Assembly: GCF_949987515.2 (NCBI RefSeq)
Contig: NC_082701.1
Coordinates: forward strand, 40,193,755 to 40,257,754
Direction of reading: 5' to 3'
Origin: Delphinus delphis
Taxonomy: Eukaryota > Chordata > Mammalia > Artiodactyla > Delphinidae
Length of the DNA: 64,000 nucleotides
This document shows positions 22,319 to 35,592 of the stretch, piece after piece (the stretch's first letter is position 1; each line of letters begins with the position of its first letter). The position numbers were made by a program, and so were the translations under genes. Under the pieces are notes generated by a model. The model ran no database searches. It was not told the DNA's origin and saw only the letters and a list, made by a program, of their open reading frames with translations.

Positions 22319-24450
22319 GTGGAAAGTGCCTGGTCAGGGATCTTAACATTTTCCAGTGAGACTGCCAGCTATTTTTTCTCTAGGAGAAACACTTCTTTGT
22401 TTGTAGAGAAATTTTACTGAGGCCATAGAATTAGGCACTCATTGTGAATAGGCACTCATTGCCCTGGAGGGAGGGAGGAAAGAACCTTTGGTGGCCAAAG
22501 AGAAAGGCTGCCCCTTCGAGCACCCCTTGCGATGCAGAGCTGGCCACAGGGGGAGCAAATGGACCAAATAGACATTTGCTTAAGGACCAGGTGACCTTCT
22601 AAAAGGAGAGGAATCGAGACCCTGTCTTTCAAGTCCAAAATGATTAGACACTTTCTGAGAGTCTGAAGAGGTTCCAAGTGGATTGGTTAACTCGAGTTCT
22701 GAGTCCGGGCTGAGAATTCAGGGGGTGAGGGTGGAGGTGGGAAGACCTTCTGGCCCGCCCTCCACCATGTGAATGCAGTAGTCATGCTTTGGGGGCAAGT
22801 TGATGGTGCTGATGATGCTGTTGCCTTGGAAGCCCAAGGCTGGCACCGTGGTCAAGACAAGAGGAGGCATAGTTAGAGCAAGGAGCAGGGAACCGCTTTG
22901 GGTGGTTGGGGGTCAGCTGTCTACAGTTCCCCCCAGGGGCTGTGATGGAATCAATGGTAGCCAAGAGCCCTGGCTACTGATTGGTGGGTCAGATCCCCCA
23001 GCTCTCACTTTGCTTGCACTTTAGCAGCAGGACTGATCAGCTGGACCAAATAGGTCTCCATGGTCCTCGGGCAACATGAGGAGGTTGGGAGGGGGCACTT
23101 AAGCATGAACTATTACATTTCCTCCTAATCTGGACAACTTGGGGCTCTAGGGATTAACTGAACATAGTAAAAGAGACATGAACCATTTGTGCCTTGAGAT
23201 GGCAAGAAAGACTATGTCAGTTACACACACACACACACAGTTCTTTACTGTGGACAATTCACTGCTCCAGTCCATCATGTGCCCTCTTGCTTTTCCCCAC
23301 TCCCCTCCCATTGCGATTAGGAGGTACTTATATTTCAAAATCATGAAAAGCTTTTCCCTTATACAATTTTGATTTCATGATGATGATAAACATTAATTGT
23401 AGTATTTACTGAATGCCTTCTAGAACTTCTGTGCAGTTCATGATGTGTGCTTTATGACTCATTAAACCATGTGAGCCTAAGAAGAGCACTGTAATGTGAG
23501 TGAGACCGGGATCATCATCCCCATTTCACAGGTGGGGCAACTGAAGCTTAGAAGTTGACTTGCTCAAGGACAAGGGGTCTAGGAAATAGAAGCGCTGGGA
23601 TTGAAGTCTACGTGTTCCCGGTCCAAGGTCACTCTTCTTCATGTTCCAACAGTCATTTCCTTCTCCTGGTTATTTTCCTTTCCCTTCATCCTAAAGCTCC
23701 CCTTTGGAGATCACCTCCATCTACTGTGTAAATGGAAAGCGTGGTGAGTAGGTGGAAGGAAGGAAAAAGTTAGGTGATGTAAACCAACTAACAGGGATGT
23801 TCTCCAGTGTACTCTGGGTCTCTCTTCAAGTGACTTCATTGCCACCTCACTTCAGCCCCTGCCCCACATGGCCACCCTCTGGACTCTGTCATCTCCCTGA
23901 ACTTCTCCATTTCATGGTGTTGGACTGAGTAATACATTTCTTTGACCACAGTCTTCCCCTTCCTTCCCCTTCAGCAATTCTGTGTCACTGTGTCATCTCC
24001 TCCTGGCCCCTCGGCCCCTACCTGGCTTCCCTTCCTCCCCAGCCCAGCCTGGGGTCGGTCACACTCTCACCAGCACACCGATTCCCTCATTTCTACCATT
24101 CTGTCCCCCCACTCACCAGTACCCAAACCCAGGTCATCTGATCATGTCCCCAATTCCCGACCACTCCCAGGCTGTCAGGCTTGCTGGAAACCTCGCTCTC
24201 CTCGATGGCTACACCAGCAATGCTTTCACGTATCCCTAGGTATTTCTTTCTGCCCCGTTCCACGGCAGTGCTCCAAACCTTCACCATTCTCTTACAACTC
24301 TTGCTCCAGCCTCAGAGCTCTCAGGAAACAATATACTCCCCAGTATAAGCAGAGACTATGAGATGAGAATTCCCTCAATGCTTGCCTCCATGCCCCTATC
24401 AAAACTTAATCCCATCTTCATGTTATGACATCTCTTCTCTCCTGCCTTAG
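22318..24450. other. Intergenic with (CA)n and a MIR
   Basis: A short (CA)n run lies at about 23222-23239 and a plus-strand MIR at about 23390-23640 (ATCATCCCCATTTCACAGG core). The C-rich stretch 23940-24350 has open frames without known domains. No gene seen. Confidence 0.5.
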
Positions 24451-25045
24451 AAGAAGAGATGGTCCCTCTTGTTGAGGGTCACGGATCAATCCATATCCTT
24501 AATCTCCTGCAGTCTTTTCCAGGACCTGTCATTCCCCATTAGCTCCATGCCTTTTCGATCTCCCTCGTTCCAATCCCCTTCCTTTCTTCCAACCAACATG
24601 CTCAAGTCTTCTTCATTATTTAAAAAAAAAAAAAAGTAATTCCCTTAACTCCATCTTCCCTCAAGCCACTCCCTTGCTTTTCTTTCTTTCCATGGCAAAA
24701 ACCCTTGAATGATTGATCTCTACTTATGGCCTCTACATTCTCAATTAATTCTACAATTAATTCCTTAACTGTGGCCATTTACTTCCTATATCTGTTGCTC
24801 AACTGCAATTCTTATGGTCTCCTCAGCAACCTCCTCATTACTTAATTAAAGGAATTATTCACAACTCTGATCCATTGTGAAACCACCGTCTACCACTCCC
24901 TGTTTCAGGAAATCCTGTCCTCCTTTTGTGTCTGGGGCTCTGTTCTTTTCTTGTGTTACTCTCTGCTTCTTCTTTTTTGACATTGCATTCACTGGCTTTT
25001 TCTGTCTGTTCATCCCTAAATACTGATCTTCACGAAGGAGTCATG
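24451..25045. other. AT-rich, pyrimidine-biased stretch, repeat family unassigned
   Basis: Contains a 14-base A run at about 24620 and TTAATT-rich sequence. It looks like an old interspersed repeat, but I cannot name the family. Confidence 0.35.
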
Positions 25046-25062
25046 CCTGTATTCTCACTCTT

Positions 25063-25405
25063 TTTTTGTTTTTGTTTTTTTAATATATTTATTTATTTAT
25101 TTAGGCTGCATTGGGTCTTTGTGGCTGCACGCAGGCTTTCTCTAGTTGCAGCGAGTGGGAGCTATTCTTCATTGCGGTGCGCGGGCTTCTCATTGTGGTG
25201 GCTTCTCTTTGCTGCGGTGCACGGGCTCTAGGTGCACGGGCTTCCGTAGTGGTGGCTCGCAGGCTCTAGAGCGCAGGCTCAGTAGTTGTGGCGCACCAGT
25301 TTAGTTGCTCCGCGGCATGTGGGATCTTCCTGGACCAGGGTTGGAGCCTGTGTCCCCTGCATTGGCAGGCAGATTCTTAACCACTGTGCAACCCGGGGGG
25401 AAGTC
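25063..25405 (-). mobile_element. Long CHR-2-like SINE
   Basis: Reverse copy starting with the complement of a TAAATAAATA tail and ending GGGGGGAAGTC. Flanked by an exact duplication CCTGTATTCTCACTCTT (from 25046 and 25406-25422). An insertion of G residues near 25395 disturbs the head (CAACCCGGGGGGAAG). Confidence 0.92.
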
Positions 25406-25422
25406 CCTGTATTCTCACTCTT

Positions 25423-26432
25423 CACTAGCATTTGCAGACTGGTGGCCCATCGCCTGGTTCTGGCCTGGAGACTTTTTCTGTTTGTCTTGTACAGTGATTC
25501 AAAAGAATAAAAGTAATTGCTAATGTTTAAAATGGGAACGATTTCTCATTTAAAAATTTGGATATCTGGTCTGTCTTGGTAGAATCAGAATTGGCAGTGC
25601 TGAGCCTGCATCCTCGCACGGCAACGATCTATGGGAGCAGAGTGGCTGTGGTCCCTTTGGATAAAGCATAGGTTCACAGGCTCACCAGAGAATCCCTTCC
25701 TCCCTTCCCCACAATTTCTCTGTTAATTATTGCTCCCTGCCTTCACTCACTTATCCTATCTGCCTGGCTCCTGTTATAGTTGAATCTGTTACCTTGGGTC
25801 TGGACTCTTTTTCCCACATTTAAGTTTCATAATCCAGCTAATTAGTCTTTAGATAAGCTCTAGACTTGTGTTTCTATCCGCCCACTGGACATTTACCCGG
25901 ATGCCACTCAACTTCAACAAGTTCATCTTCCCTTCTCTGCCTCTCTCCTTTCCCGCCCTCTCTTCCTTCTTTCTTTTCTTCTTTCAACCAAAATGTGATA
26001 AGCCCCTGTGGCAGATGCAGAAATTCTACCTCCGAGGGCCTTGGGGAATCAGTTTGGTTGGAAGATGGGGTAAAGGACTGGTGTTGAGGCTGTATTTGCA
26101 TAAGAGGAACATCATTTTCCCTTACTTTATTCATTTGAGGAGGCTTCAGGCAGGGAGTCTATGGAGAATTTTTGAGGAGGGGTTTTAAACGTCCTCAAAC
26201 CATCCCTTGATGCCATTTCTGTATGTGACTACTCTGTTGGCTGCCATGCTGAGTGCAAGGCCTGCAGATCAGTCCTGATCCACAGTCCCCAGAACCACCA
26301 TGCTATTCTCAGATCTGCTTCCCCTGCCAAGAATTCCCATGCCCACTCACCCAGGAGGCCAAAGCAGAGTGCAGAGACCATCCTTAGATTTTCCTCTTCA
26401 CCTCCTTTACATCCAATTGGTCCACTAAGATC
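25423..26432. other. Intergenic, no assigned element
   Basis: A pyrimidine-rich patch lies at about 25930-25985. Overlapping open frames near 25866-26188 lack any recognisable feature. Confidence 0.45.
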
Positions 26433-26448
26433 CATCTGTTGCACTTCT

Positions 26449-26825
26449 TTTAAAAAAAATTTATTGAAATATAGCTGATTTACAATGTTGTGTTAATTTC
26501 TACTGTACAGCAAAGTGATTCAGTTATACATATACATTCTTTTTTATATTCTTTTCCATTATGGTTTATCTCAGGATATTGAATATAGTTCCCTGTGCTG
26601 TATGGTAGGACCATGTCTCCATGTCTGTGAGTCTGTTTCTGTTTCATAGATAGGTTTATTTTGTCATAGTTTAGATTCCACATATAAATGATATCATATG
26701 GTATTTGTCTTTCTCTTTCTGACTTACTTCACTTAGTATGATCATCTCTACTTCTATCTCTGTTGCTGCAAATGACAAACTTTCATTCCTTCTTATGGCT
26801 GAGTTTTGTTCCATTGTATGTATGT
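26449..26825 (-). mobile_element. 5'-truncated L1 with clear target duplication
   Basis: Reverse L1 3' UTR plus the last part of ORF2. The exact 16-bp duplication CATCTGTTGCACTTCT flanks it (26433-26448 and 26826-26841), so both ends are defined and the insertion is about 377 bp. Confidence 0.95.
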
Positions 26826-26841
26826 CATCTGTTGCACTTCT

Positions 26842-27545
26842 GAAGCATCTCTTGCATTCACCTCCTCTTCTTTGTCCCAGATGACCCTGCCTCAGTCTGA
26901 GTTCTATTAAAACAGTTGAATGTGATTTCCTGCCAAGAGAAATCTACCACCCAGTCCATCCTTTTTACTGAAGGCAAAGGCATCTATCCCAAACCACCAA
27001 TCTGATCTGCTAAAAATACTTCAGCAACTCTCCATATCTACTTGATGGCCTTAGAATGGCCATCAAGAGGGCTGACCTGGGCCCAGCATACCTTTAAGGG
27101 CACATGTCATGAGTCAATACTTTCAAATACCCTAGGCTGAGTATTTGAATACCAAAACCAATTAGATCATCTTTCCCAGAACATGGCCCTCACATGCGTT
27201 ATTTCCTTTGCTTGGAAAAGTAGCTGGACCTTCTCTAAGAAGTCTTTCCAGACTCCTTAAGACACATGATCCTTTGTGTTCTTTCCTTTTTACAACACCG
27301 GACTGCACCCTGTATTTTAAAGGTTTTTTATATGTATGTCTTCTGCACCACACTCTGAGCAAAGATAGGCAGGATCTACCTATTCTTTTTTGAATTTATC
27401 TTAACACTTAGAACAGAGCCTGGCATTCATTCATTCACTCATTCATTTAACAAGCAGTAATTAAGAGCCTCCTATTCTCTGCTGGACAGGGACTCTATAT
27501 TAGGCATATATTTGCTGAATGAATGGAGAGCCTGGGGATAGGAAG
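26842..27545 (+). mobile_element. L2-like fossil
   Basis: Features of an L2 3' half in plus orientation: TTATTTCCTTTGCTTGGAA near 27198, AAGTCTTTCCAGACTCC near 27240 and a terminal AACACTTAGAACAGAGCCTGG near 27403. Followed by an ATTCATTC run (27425-27450) and a further degenerate repeat. Confidence 0.65.
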
Positions 27546-29870
27546 ACCTCAACTCAATAAAAGGGTCAAAATCTGAAAAAAATCTAATCTGTGTTTTGAC
27601 TGTATTTTAAATGGGTCTTAGCTACACTGGGCATCCACTCATCAGATTCACCCCTCCCACTGACTCACTTTATTACCTTGCCCGAGTGTTTAGCTATCAT
27701 GGGTCCTCGTGGGCAGAAGAGAAATGATAAATCTTTGAATTTTCTTATAATTCTGAGTTTCATTTGTCCCATTACTTCTTCATTTCTGAGGCAGCTGCAG
27801 AGAAAGGAAATATCTCAGTTCTGGGAATTCCCTATTCGATGGGATGCCTGGCTTCCTGCCCACAGGCCCAGCATTAGTATCATTTCACTTGATATTTGTA
27901 ACAATGAGCAGGTCGGGGGTGATCGTGACATTATATAAGGAGGTCACATGACCTGCCAAGGTCAAGTGCGAGAAGGTGGTGGAACAAGTATTGGAAAGCA
28001 GGTCTTCTGCATCTACAACCAGCCCAGTTTGGGACTCTCCAATACTGCTTTGCTGGGCATCTTGGCAAGAAAGTGGGTCTGGATACCCAAATTTGAAACC
28101 AGTGGGGTCTGCTCTAACATCTTGGCCTAAACCACATCCTCTTTAACCCTGTTTCTTGGATGTGTTTTGCAATGTAATTCTTATCTTCACTGTTCTGGGC
28201 CAAACATCAAGCCTCTAGTTCCCTTTCTGGTCATCAGCTTCTGCAGCTCAATTTTTCTTACAGATGTTTTTCTAGTTCTCCATTTTTCTTTCTCTCATTT
28301 CATTTTCATCTCCTTGGGACTTGTCATCATCCCAACTGGCTGTCTCGGTGACATCAGACATCCCATTTTGAAGGATGGCACTGATTTTTCCAGGGGTGAT
28401 ATTAGTCTCTAGACCTTCTAGGAAAAGTCAAGTCAGAAAGCCCCTGTCTCCTCCATTATTTGCATCTTGCTAAACAAGCAACAACCTTGCTAGGGGCTGC
28501 TGGGTTCTTAGCTGGGCCCTTGCGGAAATCAAAAGGCAACTCTGACTCTAGACCCTCAACATTTGCTGTGGCCTTTTCTCCAGGTTCACCAGAGATCAGG
28601 GTTACTAACACCTTATCAGCTCAAGAGACCATCCTTCTATCAGTGGGTACAGCCACAGGTAAGAGGGTTGATTGACATGAACATTGCATGTCTAGGTTGA
28701 GAATGGAAAGGCACCAAAGAGATCATGGCGCCCATGCCACATTTTGCATATTGAGGTTCCTAGAGCACAGAGCAAGCAGTGGCTTGCCCAAGGTCACACA
28801 GCAAATTAGTGACCCGGGTTTGGGCTGAAACTTCGGTCTCTGAAAACTTTTCTGGGAAGAGGTCATTCCTCTACCACAAGGTTCTTGGAGTATCAGAGGC
28901 CTCTGGTAAGTGACTTGCAAAATCTCCAAGCATGGATTCTGGATAAATCTCTTGCAGTCATTCCTACCTGATACCTTTAAACCTGAAGAAGTTGCCTGGA
29001 GGGGGTCAAATCGCTCGGTCACATGCTGACCACAGAACTCTTTGCTGACATGGCTCTCCAAAGCCTTTATGAAGGAAGTTGAGGCAGGGACTGTTGGTCA
29101 TTCCCATGCCTGAAGAACTCTCCAAGGCCACCAAATGACCTGTTCCCAGAAAAGAGCCATCTTCCAGTCACCTTTCCCATTATGATTATAGTAATGACAG
29201 TTACGATCCCTTAGAGGTAGGTTGCATTTTACAGTTGATTAAGCTCATTTGCATAATGTGTCTCACTTCTGGTCTCTACACCAGTCTGTTCTAGACACTC
29301 TATTTTCTGAACCTAAGGTTCAGAGAAGTTAAACAACTTGGCCAGGGCCGCGTAAATAGAAAGCAACAGAACCGAAGCTCTAAATCTGGGGTTTTTTGCT
29401 ATATTGCTCTCACACAGAAACTCATAATAAGTTCAGTTGTAATAAGCACCTTCAACAGCTTAGACTTTTTGTTTCCTTACAGCAATCTTCTGAAGTCACC
29501 TGTATTGAAATTCAGTGATTAAGTGACTGCATCACAAATTCAGGGCCCCTCCCACTGCCCGGCCTTGTCTTCCAAGCCCAGGCCGCAACCCCATGGCGAA
29601 ATCCCCAACTGGGCCCCGGCGAGCCTCACAGGCAGATGGCCAAGGTCAGGCCAGCGGCCAGGACCTGGCTTTCTGCCCAGAGCTCTCTCTCCACTGACTC
29701 CAGTCGGGCCTTTCTGAGAGAAGGTGGGGGGGCTTTCTCATCTGAGCTGACTGAAGTTTCCTGTCACCCTCATCTCTTCGGGGCATCCACTGTCCCTAAA
29801 GAGAAGATAAGACAAAAAGTGATAACCAGTGTTGATTAGATTAGCAGTGACCTTGACAGAGGTATTAGTG
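27546..29870. other. Intergenic with two MIR fossils
   Basis: MIR-like pieces in plus orientation at about 28740-28850 (GGCTTGCCCAAGGTCACACAG) and about 29200-29400 (AACTTGGCCAGGG). A GC-rich patch spans about 29540-29720. No gene recognised. Confidence 0.5.
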
Positions 29871-29878
29871 GAAGATTT

Positions 29879-29912
29879 TATTCATTCATTCATTCACTCA
29901 CTCATTCATTCC
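29879..29912. repeat. (ATTC)n microsatellite
   Basis: Eight imperfect ATTC/ACTC tetranucleotide units immediately upstream of a SINE insertion. Confidence 0.9.
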
Positions 29913-29949
29913 CCCTCCTTTAACAACATTTTATCAAAGATCTATTCTG

Positions 29950-30302
29950 GGGACTTCCCTGGTGGTTCAGTGGTTAAGAGTCCGCCTGCCAATGCAGGGG
30001 ACACTGGTTCAGTCCCTGGTCCGGGAAAATCCCGCATGCCGTGGAGCAACTAAGCCCGTGCACCACAACTACTGAGCCTGTGCTCTAGAGCCCGTGAGCC
30101 ACGACTACTGAGCCCATGTGCCACAACTACTGAAGCCCACGTGCCTAGAGTCTGTGCTCCGCAACAAGAGAAGGCACCGCAATGAGAAGCCTGTGCACTG
30201 CAACGAAGAGTAGCTCCCGCTCGCCGCAACTAGAGAAAGCCCGTGCACAGCAATGAAGACCCAAAGCAGCCAAAAATTAAACATTTAAAAAAATTTTTAA
30301 AA
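29950..30302 (+). mobile_element. Long CHR-2-like SINE
   Basis: GGGACTTCCCTGGTGGTTCAG head, repeated CCACAACTACTGAGCC modules, A/T-rich tail. Exact 14-bp duplication AAAGATCTATTCTG (29936-29949 and 30303-30316). Confidence 0.95.
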
Positions 30303-30316
30303 AAAGATCTATTCTG

Positions 30317-31189
30317 TGCAAGGCATCATGCTAGCTGCTTAGGAGGCTGGAAGTTGACATAACATTGTACATGACTTCAAGGAGTTAAATTTGGGTTCAG
30401 CAGATTGAATAGAAAACTAGAAGTCACCCTGGGCTCTTCAATCTACCTTACACTCCACGTCCAGCTTTCTCCTCATCAGCATCATTGGCATTGCACTTCT
30501 TCGGGTTCTTAAAATATTTTTTTCCTGGATACTGCAAGGCTCCCAGCTGGGCTCTTGGCCCACAATCTCACACCTCTAATCTATCCTCCACCCTGATGCC
30601 AAAAGCTTGAAATGCCAATCCCACTGTGTCTCTTCCCTGCTGAAAATCCTCTATGGCTCCCTCCTGTCCTCAGTATAAACTCTAAGTCCCTCAGTGTGTC
30701 TGCCTGGACTTTGGTGATGGCTTGGTCCTTTCCTCTTGTTCCAGTTTCATTTCTCCTCTCTTGCCTCTGGCACCCTGATTATTATAGGACCAGAAACCAA
30801 GCAGTTTGCAGGGACTCCACCTCTCCCTCCCATCCACCAAAGGCACACTTTTGGGTTTTTGTATAAGCTGTTTCCTTTTCCTGGAGGATCTTACCCTTCT
30901 TCATTAACAAACCAACTTCTACCCTGTGGGGCTCCTGGGGAAGCCTTTCCATGTCCCCCATTTCTTGTAGGGAATAGACTCCAGCCTCCATGACCTTCCT
31001 TGAGTTCCAAAGGGCAGATTCAAGCAGTTGCTAATCAGGGAAGGGAGGGAATGCAGAGACAAGGGAGGGGCAGCCAAGAAACAATAGTACAGCCTTGGGG
31101 CAGAGTCCTAGTTCCACCTCAAGGGACACACATAACAATATCTTTGAGCTCTTTACAGAAGTAAACCCCCAACAAATGGAAGATGTTAG
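30317..31189 (+). mobile_element. L2-like fossil, degenerate
   Basis: About 30420-31000 resembles an L2 in plus orientation: CCAATCCCACTGTGTCTCTTCCC, then AAATCCTCTATGGCTCCC, GTCCTCAGTATAAACTC and a later CCTGGGGAAGCCTTTCC. Ends are uncertain. Confidence 0.55.
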
Positions 31190-31498
31190 CATTCTTTATT
31201 CCAGATGAAATGAGCCAGAGAAGCTCTTCAAGAGACCATTTGAGGCCAGATTAAAGGAGTGCAGGCCCTGCATACTCCCTAATCCTTATCAGCAACCCCA
31301 TCCTTGAACCATTGCTATAAAACTCACAAAATCCCTCCAGGTTGGCACACACAGTTATACAGTTTTGAGGGGCAAAAGCCTGCTGTGTTCCCCTTTGCCT
31401 GAAAGCAATACATCTATTCTTTCTTACCTCGCCCAAAACTCTGTCTCTGAGATTCGATTTGGCGCTGATGCACAGAGGCCAAGTTTTCGGCATCACTC
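31190..31498 (+). mobile_element. Solo ERV1-type LTR fragment
   Basis: Has the promoter-like GCTATAAAACTC at about 31314-31325, a decayed polyadenylation region (AAAGCAATACATC, about 31403) and a terminal block CAAAACTCTGTCTCTGAG through GCACAGAGGCC and TTTTCGGC (about 31433-31490) typical of ERV1 LTR ends. No internal viral genes accompany it. Confidence 0.65.
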
Positions 31499-33700
31499 AT
31501 CCTGCAAAACCCAGCTCAGAGGCTCTTTCCTCCTGGAAGCCAAGGCTGGAAAAGATGCTTTTCTTCTACATTTCTACAGCATCAATGTTCACCCCAAACA
31601 ACAATTCGTGTGTTCTGTTGCATTATTGGTCTTGCCTGTCTCCCGTTTATCTGTGGGATCCTGGATGCCTATTACATAGAGAACGCCTAGACCAAGAAGG
31701 TGCTTAGTCATGTTCTATTGAATGAACTCAGGAAACATTTCAAAGAAAGAAGCTATTTATCCTCTCTGCTCCAAAGCAGCTTGCAAAATGTCGTCAACTT
31801 TGTCCTCCCTCGTGGGTGGTTGGAGCTCAGAAGGCAGGAATGTGTCTGTGTCTGTTTTTCTGGAGAACAAATGGATCGCTTTCAAGCCCCATTTCAAGAT
31901 GCTTCAAAAAGCAGGGGCAGCTTAGTCATTGTAACTGGGAAAGTCCACATGCTTTCCTGTGGCTTTTGCCTGTAGCATAGGTCCTCGGGCGCTTTTCAAG
32001 AGGAGAATAAAAAGCCATTTGATTTTTCCCTTTTGCTAGCCGGAGTTTCTTTCTGCTCCATGGTCAGGGTTTCTGCCCAGCGTCTTTCTGCTCTTCCCAC
32101 TCAGGGCCAAACTGCCAAAGCTGGAGCTTGGAGAAGGAGCTCGGTACACAGGTGCCTTGCTGCACCTGGGAACTGGGACCCATGTGTCTGCTCGTGTTTA
32201 AGTCTCCTGAAATCCACGGGGAACCGCTGAACTCGACTGGATTCCCTCATTGTTGTCCTGCTGTGGATTCATCCTCGTTGCAGAAAAATGCTGGTGCTAG
32301 GAGTAGAGGGAACGACTGTATCATCAGACCTACCATTTTCAAGACCCTGCAATAGGTAGAACATTTCTGCTGGACAGTTTACATATTAATTCATGAAGAT
32401 AATTAGAACTTAATATGGGACAGATACTGGGTCTACATTAACTCATTAAACAGGCATGGTTCCTGCCTTGGTGAAGCTCACATTTAATCTTTTTTTTTTA
32501 ATTGAAGTATGGTTGATTTACAATATTGTGTTAGTTTCAGGTATACAGCAAAATAATTTTGTGATTTTTTTCTGATTCTTTTCCATTGTAAGTTATTACA
32601 AGATATTGAAAATTGTTCCCTGTGCTATCCAGTAAATCCTTGTTTATCTAAAGCTCACTTTTAAGTCTCCCAATAGCTCTATGAGCTAAGAGATAGTACC
32701 CATCCCTGTCCTTTTGCAAGTGAGAAAACTGAGGTCTGGGGAGGTAAAGTGACTCGTTCAAGGTCATACAATCAGCAGAAATCAGAATTGAAGTCAGAGT
32801 TCAGGGCTTCTGACTCCTATCATGACACAATTTAAATAAGCGACACCTGTGACCTCCCCAGCTAGCCTCCAACACTGGTGCAGACCTGTCTGGGTTCATC
32901 ACCTGACTCACATATGTCCCATGTACAGCAGAAGCAGCTAGCCACCGTCACCCAGAGCTCACCTCCACTCAGGCCTGGTCTCACCTGATTGAGGAACCCA
33001 GACCTCGCCAGCCCACCTGTAATGCCGATTTTGCCTGCCAGCCCCATCTCCCCTCTCCCCAGCTTTGTCTCCCAGAGCTCATACCTGGTGTTGGATGGGG
33101 CTCTCTGCTCAGCAAATTTTGGTCTTTTAGTCTTTTTTTTTTTTTTTTAACATACCTACTGGCTGAATGAATGAATGGACGGGGGGGAAAAGGTGGAGTT
33201 CATCCTAAGGGTGCATGAAACTCACCCTCAAAGCTGAGACTCAAGGGCGCATTAAGAAAGTCTGGGATCCAGACACCTTCCCCACCAGCTGGTCCAAAGG
33301 GTCTGGAATTGTCACTGTTACAGTGTGTGTGTCTTTCAGCTAAAGCATGTCCCCTGTTCTGGCGTTCTACTGTTGTGATTTTTCACAAGTCTTTGTAACA
33401 CCGTTTTCTCATATATTTGGTGATTTTCTTTAAGATGATTCATTTTTTAACTTAAATAAATTCATTTTGGAAGGAAACAATTTGTAACTGCTATACATTT
33501 AAAACTGCTATACATTTCAAACCAATATTCATGCTCTATATACAATCAAAACAAACATTGTTTTTCAGCTTGTACTTGATGCAGCTGCATGCCTGCTCTT
33601 CTGAGTCCTGAGCTAACTCTCTGGTTGAAGAAAAATAGCAGAGAGAGAAGGAAGGGGGATTGGCAAGTACTGAGACTTCCTTATTAATTGAATCAGAAAA
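31499..33700. other. Intergenic; a MIR split by an L1 fragment
   Basis: About 32390-32480 and 32660-32820 look like two parts of one MIR-like repeat, split by a reverse L1 3' end (about 32487-32650) flanked by AAGCTCAC on both sides (32474-32481 and 32651-32658). A 20-base T run lies near 33130. No gene seen. Confidence 0.6.
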
Positions 33701-33711
33701 ATTAAAAGAAT

Positions 33712-34087
33712 ATACTTAGTGAAGCAAGACACGCAGAGAAAGACAAATACCATGTGATATCACCTGTATGTAGAATCTAAAAAATAATACAAATGAATCT
33801 ATATACCAAGCAGAAACAGACACACAGACATAGAAAACAAACTTATGGTTACCAAAGGGGAGAGGGAAGGAGACAGGGACAAATAAGGAGTATGGGATTA
33901 GCAGATACAAAGTACTATAATAAAATAGATGAGCAACAAGAATTTATTGTATAATGCAAGGAATTATACCCTTATAATACACTTATAATAACCTATAAAG
34001 AAAAATAGTCTGCAAAAAAACTGAATCACTTTGCTGTACACCTGAAACTAACATACTGTAAATCAATTATACTTCAATAAAAAAAGA
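33712..34087 (+). mobile_element. L1 3' end
   Basis: Plus-strand L1 piece from the end of ORF2 (TAGTGAAGCAAGACACGCAG) through the 3' UTR to TACACCTGAAACTAACATAC and an A-rich tail after CTTCAATAAAAAAAG. Confidence 0.9.
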
Positions 34088-35331
34088 GAACAGAAAAGGG
34101 AATGCTTTTCTGTACTAGTGCTTCATTGCTGTTTAATGTCCTGGTCTTGGATAACCATGGACTAGGGTATCACGTCTTACACATTTGTCACCAGTGGGCA
34201 GTTAACAGAGTGATTCTCACTTATTAACACACCATGGGGCTCCGTGGAGCTGAAGCCTGACAAAAAGAACAGACACGTTTTGCTGAGGGCAGCTGGGGTA
34301 GAGCCAGATGGCATGGGCCGTGCCAGGGCAAGTGGGCCAGGCAGAGTTCTGGGGAAAGTGGGCTGAGGGCAGGTATTCTTGGAGTGCCAAGGTCATAATA
34401 ATGGGTGATAGGGAAGCCCCCCCAAAAAGTTGGCTCACTCCCATTCTGCCCAGCTGTGGCTCTATGCAGACCCTGGGGGACTGGGGAAGAGGGATTTGAC
34501 TGCTGTCCCTGCGAAGAACTTGAGAAAAGAGAATCCGTGTTAGAGGCCCTCTGGGTAGCTGAGCATAGGTCCTTACGTAAAGCTGGGGAAAGGCTCTGCG
34601 GCTGGAGGACTTCCTCTTATAAGGGCAGGGGAATCCCTATTTGCTGCATTTCTCAAAAGAGGAGGGAAACTTCTCAGAAAACCACATGAGATGTGCTGAT
34701 GTTGGGCAGAGGAGGTGATGAAAGCATGTCAAGAGTAGTGAGTGGACTAAGGAATCGGTGTCCAGGGTAGGGACCCCACCTGTCAGGCACAGAGGTGGGC
34801 ATCTGACAGACATTAGCTGCTTTAAATGTGACAGTTTAATCATCACCGGTTAACACATGAGGAGATGGAGGCCCAGAGAGGCTAACCATCGATGAAGATT
34901 GCACAGCCGGGGAGAGGTAGAGCCAGGAGGCAGCCCCGCCCTTCTGATGCCGGGTTGGGGGAGTAGACCTGGTCTGGTTGCCCACATGGCTTGGCCTTCC
35001 CTCTGCAGGTGAGACAGGCTCCTGCCTCCAGGCTGCCTCCAACAGCCCTGATGTTGCCTCATTTTGTCCCCTTGGATCTCCCCCTGCAGGGAATCTAGCC
35101 ATGGATGTTTGTAATACATGACTTGAGAAGATAGAGTTCTGCAGCACTGGTCCCATGACCTTCCCAGGGGGCACACCATCGCTGGATTTTGCATCCCTCT
35201 GATGGCAGCCCTGACCCAGTCAGCAGTGTGCAGTGTGCCCAGGGGGTTCTGATTGTAGAAAAAGAGTGTGGTCCTTTATAAGATGGGGCTGTAAGGATGT
35301 TAGCACCAGCTCCTTCACTTACAGAGGAGGA
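34088..35331. other. Intergenic, no gene
   Basis: A MIR-like segment may lie at about 34800-34930 (TTAACACATGAGGAGATGGAGG). Open frames on the minus strand near 34836-35194 have no recognisable domain. Confidence 0.45.
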
Positions 35332-35356
35332 AGCAGAGAGAGAGAGAGAGAGAGAG

Positions 35357-35429
<73 letters not shown>

Positions 35430-35592
35430 AGAGAGAGAGAGAGAGAGAGAGAAAGGAAGGAAGGAAGGAAGGAGAAAGAAAGACAGAAAGAGGGAGAGGA
35501 GAGAGAGAAGGAGAGAGGAGAGAGGGAGAGAGAGAAAGAAAGAAAAGAAAAGAAAGAAGGAAAAAGAAAGAAAGAAAGAGGAAGGAAGGAAG
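35332..35592. repeat. Compound purine microsatellite (GA)n(TG)n(GA)n(GAAG)n
   Basis: About 260 bp: GA repeats (35332-35360), TG repeats (35360-35391), GA repeats (35391-35451), then GGAA, GAAA and AGGA units to about 35592. All long open frames over it are translations of the repeat. Confidence 0.97.
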
